From Alphaproteobacteria bacterium (GTDB lineage: Bacteria; Pseudomonadota; Alphaproteobacteria; Micavibrionales; Micavibrionaceae), in NCBI GenBank assembly GCA_028282385.1, contig JANQIB010000090.1, forward strand, positions 1 through 40,535: a DNA stretch of 40,535 nucleotides, given 5' to 3'. The notes below the pieces were generated by a model. It saw nothing but the letters and a program-made list of their open reading frames with translations, was not told the origin of the DNA and did no database searches. Of the stretch, positions 10,301 to 17,863 are shown in pieces (position 1 is the first letter of the stretch; each line of letters opens with the position of its first letter). Made by a program: the position numbers and the translations under genes.

Positions 10301-10833
10301 CACGCCCTTCTGAAGAAGAGCAGCCATCCCTCTCCCCGCTTGGCAGGAGTGCACAGGAAATGGCGCAGCGTTTTAAACGCGGCAACCTGATTCATAAATT
10401 GCTGCAGATTTTACCGGAACTGCCGGAAGAAAAGAGAGAGGTTTGCGCGGCAAACTGGCTCGCCCAGCCGGGACATGATCTGGATCAGGAGCAGCAGGAT
10501 GAGATTAAAAACGAGGTCTTACGTGTTTTAACCGATCCCGCCTTTGCACCTGTCTTTGCACCCGGCTCACTGGCCGAAGTGCCGGTGACGGGACTTGTTG
10601 ATGAGAAGACATTGATTTCCGGGCAGATTGACCGGCTCATTGTGACAGAAGATGAGGTTTATATTATCGACTATAAAACCAACCGCCCGCCGCCACAGCG
10701 TCCCGAAGACGTCCCGGCGCTTTATCAAAAACAGATAGAGGCCTACACACGCGCCCTCGCAAAAATCTATCCCGGCAAAAAAATCCGCCGCGCTCTTTTA
10801 TGGACTTACGGACCTTTTTTGATGGAGGTTTGA
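7333..10833 (+). CDS. addA: Double-strand break repair helicase-nuclease AddA
   Basis: This 1166-residue UvrD/Rep-type (superfamily 1) helicase has Walker A ASAGTGKTT (residues 34-42), motif Ia at LALTFTKAGANEM, Walker B at HILVDEAQDTNPEQW, and the late helicase motifs GDSKQSIFSFQ and TVHASKGLQAPIV. The C-terminal nuclease has GQIDRL and IIDYKTNRP close to the end. With AddB it unwinds and resects double-strand breaks in response to Chi-like sites. I chose the ATG at 7333, which overlaps the addB stop as ATGA and follows GGAG, over an upstream ATG at 7297 inside addB. The 3' end overlaps the last 28 bp of the convergent unknown gene. Confidence 0.95.
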   Translation: MTHAAQLQTNIPSDKANELQLLASTPEVNVWVAASAGTGKTTVLTSRILRLLLPGKDKPACPPDKILALTFTKAGANEMALRLNKIVRAWAVMEEGELHQELHTLLGRDPDEAQLEQARTLFAQIVDLPGGMKIMTIHSFCSSVLARFPLEAGLTPGFQAFEDNQSRQLQERALYACLEEAAKNTGSPEGAAMLSLARLYNEDQIRAAVTNIISERRNFRDLLERHFSIGGYYTALCQEFGIQDGITKEEMIAEGFKSCAFDEDALRRAAKALLQGTEKTDQPNGQALISFLDAAPKERIRDFKIYKRLFLTAGDEPLKNPITKKAGEKFPDERSILETEAQRIYELVQDCKKAMYAENTRDLFLLAARTLDIYTDLKAQQNALDFDDLILKTLDLASGRSMKMSQQEASDWVMYKLDQGLDHILVDEAQDTNPEQWEIIRSLADEFFSGQSARDEDTERTIFVVGDSKQSIFSFQRAAPEKFIAMEDWFADKIKNAGKRFEPVPITISFRSVPAILQAVDSVFAQPHVQKGLGRQVLNHTPFEKRAKEKGLVELWPLFTHKDSKEDHDEWAAPVNVIESYDPATRLAGYIAAQIQSWVDSKDILPKTGRPVQPGDILILMRTRKSGGLIEKLVRALKLAGIPVSGVDRMMLKEQLAVQDLLSAARFALQPGDDLSLAEFLKSPFIGWDDQRLFDHAFERTSGLYHSIRTKPGNEEITAYLDELIRLGENSAPFDFFSFLLNQPCPADPVSGQHAVSGRLGEEAFDPLDEFLNAALDYEQHHPPSLQKFLQTQEQENSEIKRDLEEEGGAVRIMTVHASKGLQAPIVILPDTIRYPNSRRSDSVLWPERSGAPFPVFTGSKKTAPMMAHGWMDSANDLQDEEYRRLMYVAMTRAQDRLYIGGFTGKKPPMQESWYHYIESGLSTLETVERFAFDVFEDEQAEGLRLQNPGQDKPAVKPEEIKTQKEIVLPGWIDKPAPGEPDPPRPLIPSRPSEEEQPSLSPLGRSAQEMAQRFKRGNLIHKLLQILPELPEEKREVCAANWLAQPGHDLDQEQQDEIKNEVLRVLTDPAFAPVFAPGSLAEVPVTGLVDEKTLISGQIDRLIVTEDEVYIIDYKTNRPPPQRPEDVPALYQKQIEAYTRALAKIYPGKKIRRALLWTYGPFLMEV

Positions 10834-11855
10834 TCTAATGCTTCTGGCCTGAAACGCCGCATGAAAAGATCAGCTTTGGCTTTATCATCCGGAGTAACAG
10901 TACGGCCACCATTCACGGCCTGACCAAGACTTTCGCTTGTTCTGTTTCTTCCCTCTACCAATTCCTTAGCTCTTTCTCCATCCTTTGATAACCGAGGAGT
11001 ATCAGAAATATCTCCTTTGTAAGTCTTATATCTAAAAGCTTCCAAAGCTGCCTCACGTGAAACCAGATTTGCATCTACAAGATTCTTAAAAGCACGGAGT
11101 AATTCCTGTTTTCCCTCTTCTGAAAAGAGAATGTCATCCTGTTTCGATACGTTTTCACTTTTAGGTTTTTCTTCTAAAGCATGATAAAAGTTTCTCTTAC
11201 ATGCTCCAAAATCAAGCCCGTTTTCTATACACACACCTTTCAAAATGGAAAAAGCGATTTTAAGAGCAGATTCATTATCTATAGAGAGAATATTTTCCTT
11301 CGTTATATCTTTTCGCAGCGTGAGTTTTTGTGTGTCAAGAATATCCGGATTTAAGATCGTAATAAGAAGAGACATTATTTTTGTTTCTGAGGTAAATTTA
11401 CTTAGCGAACCAGCCTGATATTCTTCGTGACATGCATCCCAATAGGGTTTTTTATCTTTCGGTAATTTAGCCAGCGCTGCCTGTATAAATTCACTGTTCT
11501 CACAACCTTCTTTGAAAGGACGTAAGACACCTTTGACCTCATGATACCCGGCAGAAATAAAGAAATCAGGATTGTAGCCTTCCACGGCACTAATCAACTC
11601 AAATGTTCTAGTTGAAATAACCAAACTGTCACCAAGCTTTCGATTTGGGTCTGTGCTTAATGCTATAGAGGCTTCTTTCAAAGACCCGGTCTTTAATACA
11701 AAACCCACATTATATAACTGAGTAGAAGAAAGGCTTGCAGTTCTCCCCGGCTTATCCCGATTATAAAAACGAGCGATAAGATTTTCGTAAAAACCTTTCT
11801 TTACTCCTTCAAGCTCTACTAAGAGATCATTAATCTCCGAGTTTGTACGGATCAT
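10806..11855 (-). CDS. Unknown 349-residue protein inserted between addA and trxA
   Basis: The frame has a good start (ATG preceded by CAGGA with about 7 nt spacing). It encodes a soluble, Lys/Glu/Ser-rich, mostly helical-looking protein without a signal peptide or membrane segment. The four cysteines lie at GCEN, DACHE, GVCIEN and GACK, and the C-terminal 70 residues are strongly charged. I recognise no domain. The DNA looks clearly AT-richer than addA, and the gene runs against its neighbours. Its last 28 bp overlap the end of addA. In relatives addA is usually followed directly by trxA, so this is probably a lineage-specific insertion. Nothing in the sequence supports a function. Confidence 0.7.
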   Translation of the reverse strand: MIRTNSEINDLLVELEGVKKGFYENLIARFYNRDKPGRTASLSSTQLYNVGFVLKTGSLKEASIALSTDPNRKLGDSLVISTRTFELISAVEGYNPDFFISAGYHEVKGVLRPFKEGCENSEFIQAALAKLPKDKKPYWDACHEEYQAGSLSKFTSETKIMSLLITILNPDILDTQKLTLRKDITKENILSIDNESALKIAFSILKGVCIENGLDFGACKRNFYHALEEKPKSENVSKQDDILFSEEGKQELLRAFKNLVDANLVSREAALEAFRYKTYKGDISDTPRLSKDGERAKELVEGRNRTSESLGQAVNGGRTVTPDDKAKADLFMRRFRPEALDQTSIKKGP

Positions 11856-12030
11856 GATGAATTCCTGTTTTAAATTTTGGCCCTATTTTAAATATTTTCA
11901 ATACTTATGTCAATATATTATTTGCCGAATCTGTGGGTTTTTGATCTCCCTGCCTGTCAAAACCTTGACCTTTTGCCCGCTCACCCTACCCTTAAGAGAG
12001 GATAAGAATCACAGTGAAAGGATGAGTTCA

Positions 12031-12348
12031 ATGGCACAAAATGTCACAGATGCCGAATTTGAAAACGAAGTTTTAGGAGCGGATGGCCCTGTGGTCGTGG
12101 ATTTCTGGGCCGAATGGTGTGGCCCCTGTAAGGCGCTGAGCCCGCTGGTTGACGAGGTTGCCGGAGAAATGGATGGCAAGGTTAAGATCGTTAAGGTCAA
12201 TATTGATGAAAACCCGGAAAGCCCGACCAAATACGGTGTACGCGGCATTCCGACCCTGATTGCCTTTAAGGGCGGACAGGTTGTCGATACCAAGGTTGGC
12301 GGTATGTCCAAAACCGATCTAACGCAATGGGTTGAATCAGTGGCTTAG
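12031..12348 (+). CDS. trxA: Thioredoxin
   Basis: The 105 residues are the usual length of thioredoxin 1. The active site is WCGPC (Trp29-Cys33), preceded by VVDFWAEW. The conserved cis-Pro motif lies in [14 protein letters not shown]. It is the general cytoplasmic disulfide reductase. I chose the ATG at 12031 because AAGGA (12018-12022) lies 8 nt upstream. The frame is open much further upstream, and an ATG at 12022 exists, but that one has no spaced Shine-Dalgarno. About 175 bp separate it from the divergent unknown gene, so it likely has its own promoter. A strong terminator follows. Confidence 0.95.
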   Translation: MAQNVTDAEFENEVLGADGPVVVDFWAEWCGPCKALSPLVDEVAGEMDGKVKIVKVNIDENPESPTKYGVRGIPTLIAFKGGQVVDTKVGGMSKTDLTQWVESVA

Positions 12349-12376
12349 ATTTTTAAGGTGTTAAGACGACGAAGAC

Positions 12377-12411
12377 AAAAAAGGCGCTGCTTGGCGCCTT
12401 TTTTAATTTTT
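12377..12411. terminator. Bidirectional Rho-independent terminator after trxA
   Basis: The GC stem GGCGC/GCGCC (12383-12387 with 12394-12398) is extended by an A run on the left and a T run on the right, with a 6-nt loop. T runs are available in both directions. It serves trxA and probably also the convergent FAD oxidoreductase, whose stop lies within it. Confidence 0.85.
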
Positions 12412-13701
12412 GAGCCCGCGGAGAAAATCCCGTATCCGCCAGGCGTAATAAACACTCTGCGCGATATAAGGGCTTAACGGCCCGCCGGCAAACCAAAGCT
12501 TTGAGAACGGCTCGAAGAGTTTGTAACGCTCATCCCCTTCGGCAATGGCTGACGATACGACATCCCCGCCGACCGAGGTCGGGACCAGCCCGTGCCCGCC
12601 AAAACAGGTATTGTACCAAAGGCCGGGTTTAAGCTCTCCAATTTGCGGCATTTTATGCGGCGCATAACACAGCTCCCCGCCCCAGGCATAATCGGCCTGT
12701 ACATGCCCTTCAAGCTGCGGGTACACTTTTAAAAGATCCCGCAGCATAATCTCGGCCAGATCTTCCGGCGCGGCAGAAAGACTAACCCGCCCGCCCCAGA
12801 GAATGCGGCCATCTTCCAGCCGGCGGTAGTAATCCTGCGCAAAACGATTATCAAAGATCGCATAGCGCGTCGCTAGGGCACCATCCAGAATATCTTCCGG
12901 AATTGGCGTTGTTACCATGACGAAGGTATAGACCGGAAAGGCAGCGTATTTAAGCTTGGCACTCAGGGCGCCATCAATATAGATCGAGCAGGATAGTACC
13001 ACCTGATCGCAAATCACCCGGCCTGCAGGTGTATGAACAATATAACCGGCATTATTGTCTTCAATCCGCAGGGCTTTTGTGTTTTCGAAAACCTGCCCGC
13101 CATGGCTTTCAATCGCGCCTGCCAGACCGTGCGCATAATTGAGCGGATGAAACTGGTAATCTTCCGGGGAATAAAACCCTTCATGGTAGCGCTGCGTCTT
13201 ACACACCGCGCGAACCTGCTCCTCTGTCCAGAACTCCAAAGGCGCATTTAAGTCTTTGCGCATAAAATCGATATACTCACGAACGGCCTGCGGGTTTTTA
13301 TTCCAGGAAACGCCCAGTACGCCGTCAATCACCGGTCCGCAATCCATTTTATAATTTTCAATACGTTTTTTGATTAGCGCCCGGCCATGTGTCGCCAGCT
13401 TATGAAGCTCTTTGGTATGAGGTAAGCCCACCGCTTTAACAAGCTGGCGGTAGCCTTGCGCATAGCCTTTGGCAACAAACCCGCCATTGCGCCCCGACGC
13501 ACCCCAGCCAATGCGGTTTGCCTCAAGCAGGACTGTTTTCTTTTGACGTTCCGCCAGCCCTAAAGCTGTTGACAGGCCAGCCAGCCCGCCGCCGACCACG
13601 CAAATATCCGTTTGCACATCCCCTTCAAGTGCAGGACGCGCTTTATCGGCGTTTAACGTGTCGCGGTAATAAGTGTCGATATAATTCTGAGCGTGTGTCA
13701 C
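12403..13701 (-). CDS. DAO-family FAD-dependent oxidoreductase, gamma-glutamylputrescine oxidase-like
   Basis: The 432 residues have an N-terminal FAD-binding motif VVGGGLAGLSTALGLAE (35-51) followed by LLEANRIGWGASGRNGGF. This combination is typical of the DadA/OrdL/PuuB branch of the D-amino-acid oxidase fold. GGHGLVPTSVGGDVVS near the C-terminus closes the FAD site. PuuB-type enzymes oxidise gamma-glutamylputrescine in putrescine breakdown, and glycine or sarcosine oxidases are close relatives. A succinate-semialdehyde dehydrogenase gene, which serves the end of that pathway, lies 24 kb away in the same window. The start is 8 bp after the infC stop, so the gene is probably read from the thrS-infC transcript. 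Confidence 0.8.
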   Translation of the reverse strand: MTHAQNYIDTYYRDTLNADKARPALEGDVQTDICVVGGGLAGLSTALGLAERQKKTVLLEANRIGWGASGRNGGFVAKGYAQGYRQLVKAVGLPHTKELHKLATHGRALIKKRIENYKMDCGPVIDGVLGVSWNKNPQAVREYIDFMRKDLNAPLEFWTEEQVRAVCKTQRYHEGFYSPEDYQFHPLNYAHGLAGAIESHGGQVFENTKALRIEDNNAGYIVHTPAGRVICDQVVLSCSIYIDGALSAKLKYAAFPVYTFVMVTTPIPEDILDGALATRYAIFDNRFAQDYYRRLEDGRILWGGRVSLSAAPEDLAEIMLRDLLKVYPQLEGHVQADYAWGGELCYAPHKMPQIGELKPGLWYNTCFGGHGLVPTSVGGDVVSSAIAEGDERYKLFEPFSKLWFAGGPLSPYIAQSVYYAWRIRDFLRGLKN

Positions 13702-13709
13702 GCCATAAA

Positions 13710-14318
13710 TTATGCCTGATCTGAAGCCTCTTCTCCAGCCTGCTGTTCAGCTTCAGATGCTTTTTTAACAGCCGCCGTTTTATCAGGCGAGAGCATCATG
13801 ACAGCCTGGCGGCCTTCCATCTTGGCTTCCTGATCGACTTTGGACAGATCGGACAGATCATCCCGGAAACGATGCATGACCTGCAGCGCCAGATCCTGAT
13901 GGGCCATTTCCCGGCCCCGGAAGCGCAGCGTCACCTTGACCTTGTTTTCTTCTTCAAGAAAACGCCGGGCATTGCGCAGTTTGACCTGATAATCATGTTC
14001 TTCAATTCCGGGACGGATTTTAACTTCTTTCACATCCACGGTTTTTTGTTTCTTGCGCGCTTCGTTGGCTTTTTTCTGCTGCTCGTATTTATACTTGCCG
14101 TAATCGATGATTTTACAGACCGGCGGATCCGCATTCGGCGAAACCTCGACAAGATCAAGGCCGTATTCTTCTGCGATTTCGAGAGCTTCTTTGGGAGACA
14201 TCACGCCGCGCATTTCTCCGTCACCGTCAATGACACGTATTTTGGGGGCTGTGATATTTTCGTTTGTCCGTGGGCCGGTATCTACCGGGCGGCGGGGCAT
14301 AAAAGGGGGCCGTGCTAT
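13710..14318 (-). CDS. infC: Translation initiation factor IF-3
   Basis: The approximately 202 residues show an IF3 N domain (RVIDGDGEMRGVMSPKEALEIAEEYGLDLVEVSPNADPPVCKIIDYGKYKYEQQKK) joined by a Lys-rich linker to the C domain (VKEVKIRPGIEEHDYQVKLRNA, KVTLRFRGREMAHQD). IF3 binds the 30S subunit and rejects non-canonical start codons. The proposed start is ATA at 14318, 8 nt after a GGAG, giving (M)ARPPFMPRR. A TTG at 14324 is only 2 nt from that GGAG, and the first in-frame ATG at 14300 is 26 nt away. The gene follows thrS by 68 bp, as in many bacteria. rpmI and rplT do not follow. Confidence 0.95.
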   Translation of the reverse strand: MARPPFMPRRPVDTGPRTNENITAPKIRVIDGDGEMRGVMSPKEALEIAEEYGLDLVEVSPNADPPVCKIIDYGKYKYEQQKKANEARKKQKTVDVKEVKIRPGIEEHDYQVKLRNARRFLEEENKVKVTLRFRGREMAHQDLALQVMHRFRDDLSDLSKVDQEAKMEGRQAVMMLSPDKTAAVKKASEAEQQAGEEASDQA

Positions 14319-14330
14319 GGTCAAATCTCC
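14316..14330 (-). promoter_or_regulatory. infC: infC ribosome binding site with probable AUA start codon
   Basis: On the minus strand GGAG occupies 14330-14327 and ATA occupies 14318-14316, with an ideal 8-nt spacing. Escherichia coli infC uses AUU, which lets IF3 repress its own translation by rejecting the codon. An AUA start here would support the same autoregulation. This is read from the sequence and not proven. Confidence 0.65.
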
Positions 14331-14386
14331 ATTCGTTGTGAAACCACAATCATCAAATACTCTAACGATTTATGATGAATAACATA

Positions 14387-16336
14387 TTAATAAGGCGGTT
14401 TGGCTGCGTTTGCAAGCTCTGAAATGGCAGAATCCAGCGGCTGAACGTCCTGATCCTGGGATCCGAGGCGACGGATCGCTACAGAGCGGTTTTCCGCCTC
14501 GCGCGCGCCAACGACAAACATCACCGGAACCTTGGCCAGGGAATGCTCGCGTACCTTATAGTTGATCTTCTCATTGCGCAGGTCGGTTTCCACGCGCAGG
14601 CCTTTTTCTTTCAAAAGCGCGGCAACTTCTTCGGCATAGTCATTGACCTCACCCGTAATTGGCGCGACAACACATTGCACCGGCGCCAGCCAGAGCGGCA
14701 ATTTACCGGCATAATGTTCGATCATCACGCCCAGAAAGCGTTCGACAGAGCCGAGAATCGCGCGGTGGACCATATGCGGTGTGTGTTTTTCACCATCTTC
14801 GCCAACATATTCCAGCTGCAGACGGCCGGGCATGTTCATATCAACCTGCACCGTGCCGCATTGCCATTCACGGCCAATCGCATCACGCAGTTTGAAGTCG
14901 AGCTTGGGCGCATAAAACGCGCCATCGCCTTCATTAATGACCCATTTCATGTCGATACGGTCCAACACTTTACGCAAGGCTGCCTCGGCACGGTCCCAAT
15001 CTTCTTCGGAGCCGATGCGCTGTTCAGGCCGCGTCGCAAAATGCACAGTAATGTCATTGGCCATGCCGAGATCGCTATACACATCGCGGATCAGATCACA
15101 CATTTTCACAACCTCATCTTCAAGCTGATCATGTGTACAGAAAATATGCGCATCATCCTGAGTGAAAGCCTGTACGCGCATCAAACCATGGCGGGAACCC
15201 GCCCCTTCCTTACGGAAGACATGGCCGAATTCAGCCAAACGGACCGGCAGTTCGCGATAGCTGCGCATGGATGCCTTATAGACCTGTGCACCGCCAGGAC
15301 AGCTCATCGGTTTAAGTGCTGACGGATGTTCGCTCTCTTCATCTTCAAACAAGAACATGTTTTCACGATATTTATCCCAGTGGCCGGAAGCCTGCCAGAA
15401 ACGTGCGTCCAGCAGTTGCGGCGTATTAATCTCTTCATAGCCATGCGCCCGGACTTTACGGCGCATATAATCCATCAGTTCGGTATAGATAATCCAGCCG
15501 TTATGATGCCAGAAAACCTGGCCCAGGGCTTCATCCTGAAAATGAAACAGATCCATTTCTCTGCCGAGTTTGCGGTGGTCACGTTTTTCCGCTTCCTCAA
15601 GCTGTGTGAGATAATCCTTGAGCTCTTTATCATTGCGCCAGGCTGTGCCGTAAATCCGGGTCAGCATGGCTTTAGAGCTATCACCGCGCCAATATGCCCC
15701 GGCAACTTTCATCAGTTTGAACGCCGTACCAACATGTTTGGTTGAGGGCATATGCGGACCACGGCAAAGATCCAGCCAGTCACCTTGCTTATAGATTTTA
15801 ATCTCTTCGTCTTCGGGCAAATCTTCAATTAGTTCGACCTTGAACATTTCCCCTTTATCGCGGAAATAGTTAATCGCTTCATCCCGGCTCCAAACCTCGC
15901 GGGTGAATGCGTTTCCACGTTCAACAATTTTGCGCATTTCTTTTTCGATCGCTGCAAAATCTTCTGTGCTGAACGGTTCATTGCGGGCAAAATCATAATA
16001 AAATCCGTTCTCAACCGCCGGGCCAATTGTCACCTGCGTTCCCGGAAAAAGATTCTGGACAGCTTCAGCCATCACATGCGCGCAGTCATGACGGATCATT
16101 TCGAGCGCCTGTTCATCATCACGCTTGACCAAGTTGATCGCTGCATCATTTTCAATTGGCATCGAGAGATCAGATAATTCACCGTCAATTTCAATGGCAA
16201 TCACGGCCTTGGCCAGAGATTTGGAAATACTCTCAGCAATTTCTATCCCTGTCGTCCCACGCGTATACTCGCGCACCGCACCGTCGGGCAGAGTAATAGA
16301 AATTACATTCTCACTTGCTTTTTCTGCTGATGTCAT
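14387..16336 (-). CDS. thrS: Threonyl-tRNA synthetase
   Basis: The 649 residues have full-length class II ThrRS architecture. It comprises a TGS domain (about 10-72), an editing domain with the HxxxH pair His83/His87 and the CRGPH motif (191-195), a catalytic core with the zinc ligands Cys346 (in PMSCPGG) and His397 (in QDDAH), and a C-terminal anticodon-binding domain. It charges tRNA-Thr and edits Ser-tRNA-Thr. The ATG is only 12 bp downstream of the HlyD-like gene stop, and no good Shine-Dalgarno is visible. Translation could depend on coupling, or the promoter and leader may lie within the upstream gene. Confidence 0.96.
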   Translation of the reverse strand: MTSAEKASENVISITLPDGAVREYTRGTTGIEIAESISKSLAKAVIAIEIDGELSDLSMPIENDAAINLVKRDDEQALEMIRHDCAHVMAEAVQNLFPGTQVTIGPAVENGFYYDFARNEPFSTEDFAAIEKEMRKIVERGNAFTREVWSRDEAINYFRDKGEMFKVELIEDLPEDEEIKIYKQGDWLDLCRGPHMPSTKHVGTAFKLMKVAGAYWRGDSSKAMLTRIYGTAWRNDKELKDYLTQLEEAEKRDHRKLGREMDLFHFQDEALGQVFWHHNGWIIYTELMDYMRRKVRAHGYEEINTPQLLDARFWQASGHWDKYRENMFLFEDEESEHPSALKPMSCPGGAQVYKASMRSYRELPVRLAEFGHVFRKEGAGSRHGLMRVQAFTQDDAHIFCTHDQLEDEVVKMCDLIRDVYSDLGMANDITVHFATRPEQRIGSEEDWDRAEAALRKVLDRIDMKWVINEGDGAFYAPKLDFKLRDAIGREWQCGTVQVDMNMPGRLQLEYVGEDGEKHTPHMVHRAILGSVERFLGVMIEHYAGKLPLWLAPVQCVVAPITGEVNDYAEEVAALLKEKGLRVETDLRNEKINYKVREHSLAKVPVMFVVGAREAENRSVAIRRLGSQDQDVQPLDSAISELANAAKPPY

Positions 16337-16348
16337 AATGAACGAGTA

Positions 16349-17860
16349 TTACCGCTCATTCATCGCTTTATCAAGCGTTTTGACAAAGGGTTTGAGCAGA
16401 TATTCCATGACGGTTTTCTTACCCGTCATAATATCCACCGAAGCGACCATCCCGGGAATAATCGGCAAGATTTCATCTTTATGTTCCAGCGCATTTTCCT
16501 TGGTCAGAACCCGTACCAGATAATAACTATCGCCTTTTTCATCTGTCACCGCGTCAGGAGAAATAGACACCAGCTTACCATCCAGCCCGCCATAAACCGA
16601 AAAATCATAGGCAGTGATTTTGACAACGGATTTTTGATCAGGATAAAGCCAGGCAATATCTTTCGGGTTGATCCGGGCTTCAACCAAAAGCTGGTCATCT
16701 TTGGGCACAATCTCAATAAATTCCTGACCGGGCTGAATAACGCCGCCAACCGTATAGACTTTCAGGTCTTTGACGTAGCCATTCACCGGTGAGCGGATTT
16801 CCGCACGGTCCTTGCGGTCTGCGATACCGGCCAGACCTTTCCGGATCGCATTCATTTCAATCAGTTTTGCCGAAAGCTCCGTTTGCGCCTGCGCCCGCGC
16901 CTGTGACTTAATTTCGTTAATCCGCCCGCGAGCTTCTCCGATAGCGGCGCGCGCGCGCGGGATTGCATTCAGTACACCATTTAATTCCGTTTCTTTTTCC
17001 TTGATAGAACGGTCGAGTTGTAACAGTTCCAGCTTCGGTGCAGAGCCGCTTGCTACCAACGGTGCAATCATTGCTTTTTCATCTTTGATCAAATTCAGTT
17101 GCGCACGAATATCACTTGAGCGCACCTGCAATTCATTCAACTCTTGCTGACGCTGAGAAATTTGCGACTGGATGACTGTCACCTGCGTACTGATCTTGTC
17201 CTGATTTGCACGGTAGGCGTTCATTTCCTCAGTCACAGATTGCGGTGCGTTTTCCATGATGGCCTCAGAAAAGCTTGGCATCTTCCCTTCGACCTCTGCC
17301 TGTAACCTTGCAATCGTAGCCTGCAACCCAAACATCCGCGCTTCATTTGAGCCAAGTTCGGAAGAGGCTGCGATATCGCTTAAGCGAACCAGAATTTGAC
17401 CGGCCTCAACTTCATCACCCTCTTTGACGAAAAACTCTTCGACAATACCGCCTTCCAGCGAAGAAACTTTCTGGACTTCTGAAGAGGGGATCACTTTCCC
17501 TTCCCCGCGCGTGACTTCATCAAGCGCCGCCCAGTTCGCCCAGACAATAAAAGCAAAGACAAAAGCAACCACGCCCAGCAGGATCATATGTTTGCCAAGT
17601 CCAAGATCTTCATCCGTTTCAAAGAATTTATCAGCGCGGGCTGTCAGCTTATCCATACCGCCATGCATCCAGTGATGCTGCGCCGCTTTCCAGTCGGATT
17701 CTTTATGCATATCAAGCTCGGCAGTATCTTTGCCTTGTCCGCCTGCCTGCCCCCCCGCCTGCTGGGCCATCATTTGCTGCATGGCTTTGGCCAGACGCGG
17801 ATCTTTGCCTTTAACCTCTTTCAGCGGTTTTTGTTTTTTTTGAAAGAACCCTAAAACCAT
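16349..17860 (-). CDS. Type I secretion periplasmic adaptor, HlyD family
   Basis: The 503 residues begin with a long cytoplasmic segment (1-90) that is unusually rich in Gln, Gly, Met and Lys. A single membrane helix follows (about 91-111). GEGKVIPSSEVQKVSSLEGGIVEEFFVKEGDEVEAGQIL is the classic HlyD lipoyl/barrel entry. A long coiled coil (about 195-345) comes next, then the second lipoyl half (RSPVNGYVKDL) and the beta-barrel domain. It would bridge the ABC exporter to the outer-membrane channel. The start is 3 bp after the exporter stop, so the two are translationally linked. The order tolC-ABC-hlyD matches LapE-LapB-LapC type adhesin exporters. Confidence 0.93.
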   Translation of the reverse strand: MVLGFFQKKQKPLKEVKGKDPRLAKAMQQMMAQQAGGQAGGQGKDTAELDMHKESDWKAAQHHWMHGGMDKLTARADKFFETDEDLGLGKHMILLGVVAFVFAFIVWANWAALDEVTRGEGKVIPSSEVQKVSSLEGGIVEEFFVKEGDEVEAGQILVRLSDIAASSELGSNEARMFGLQATIARLQAEVEGKMPSFSEAIMENAPQSVTEEMNAYRANQDKISTQVTVIQSQISQRQQELNELQVRSSDIRAQLNLIKDEKAMIAPLVASGSAPKLELLQLDRSIKEKETELNGVLNAIPRARAAIGEARGRINEIKSQARAQAQTELSAKLIEMNAIRKGLAGIADRKDRAEIRSPVNGYVKDLKVYTVGGVIQPGQEFIEIVPKDDQLLVEARINPKDIAWLYPDQKSVVKITAYDFSVYGGLDGKLVSISPDAVTDEKGDSYYLVRVLTKENALEHKDEILPIIPGMVASVDIMTGKKTVMEYLLKPFVKTLDKAMNER

Positions 17861-17863
17861 CTT

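Noticed and set aside
14319..14386. Attenuator or riboswitch between thrS and infC
   Set aside because: The 68-bp gap is AT-rich without a convincing stem plus T-run, so no regulatory RNA call is supported beyond the start-codon feature.
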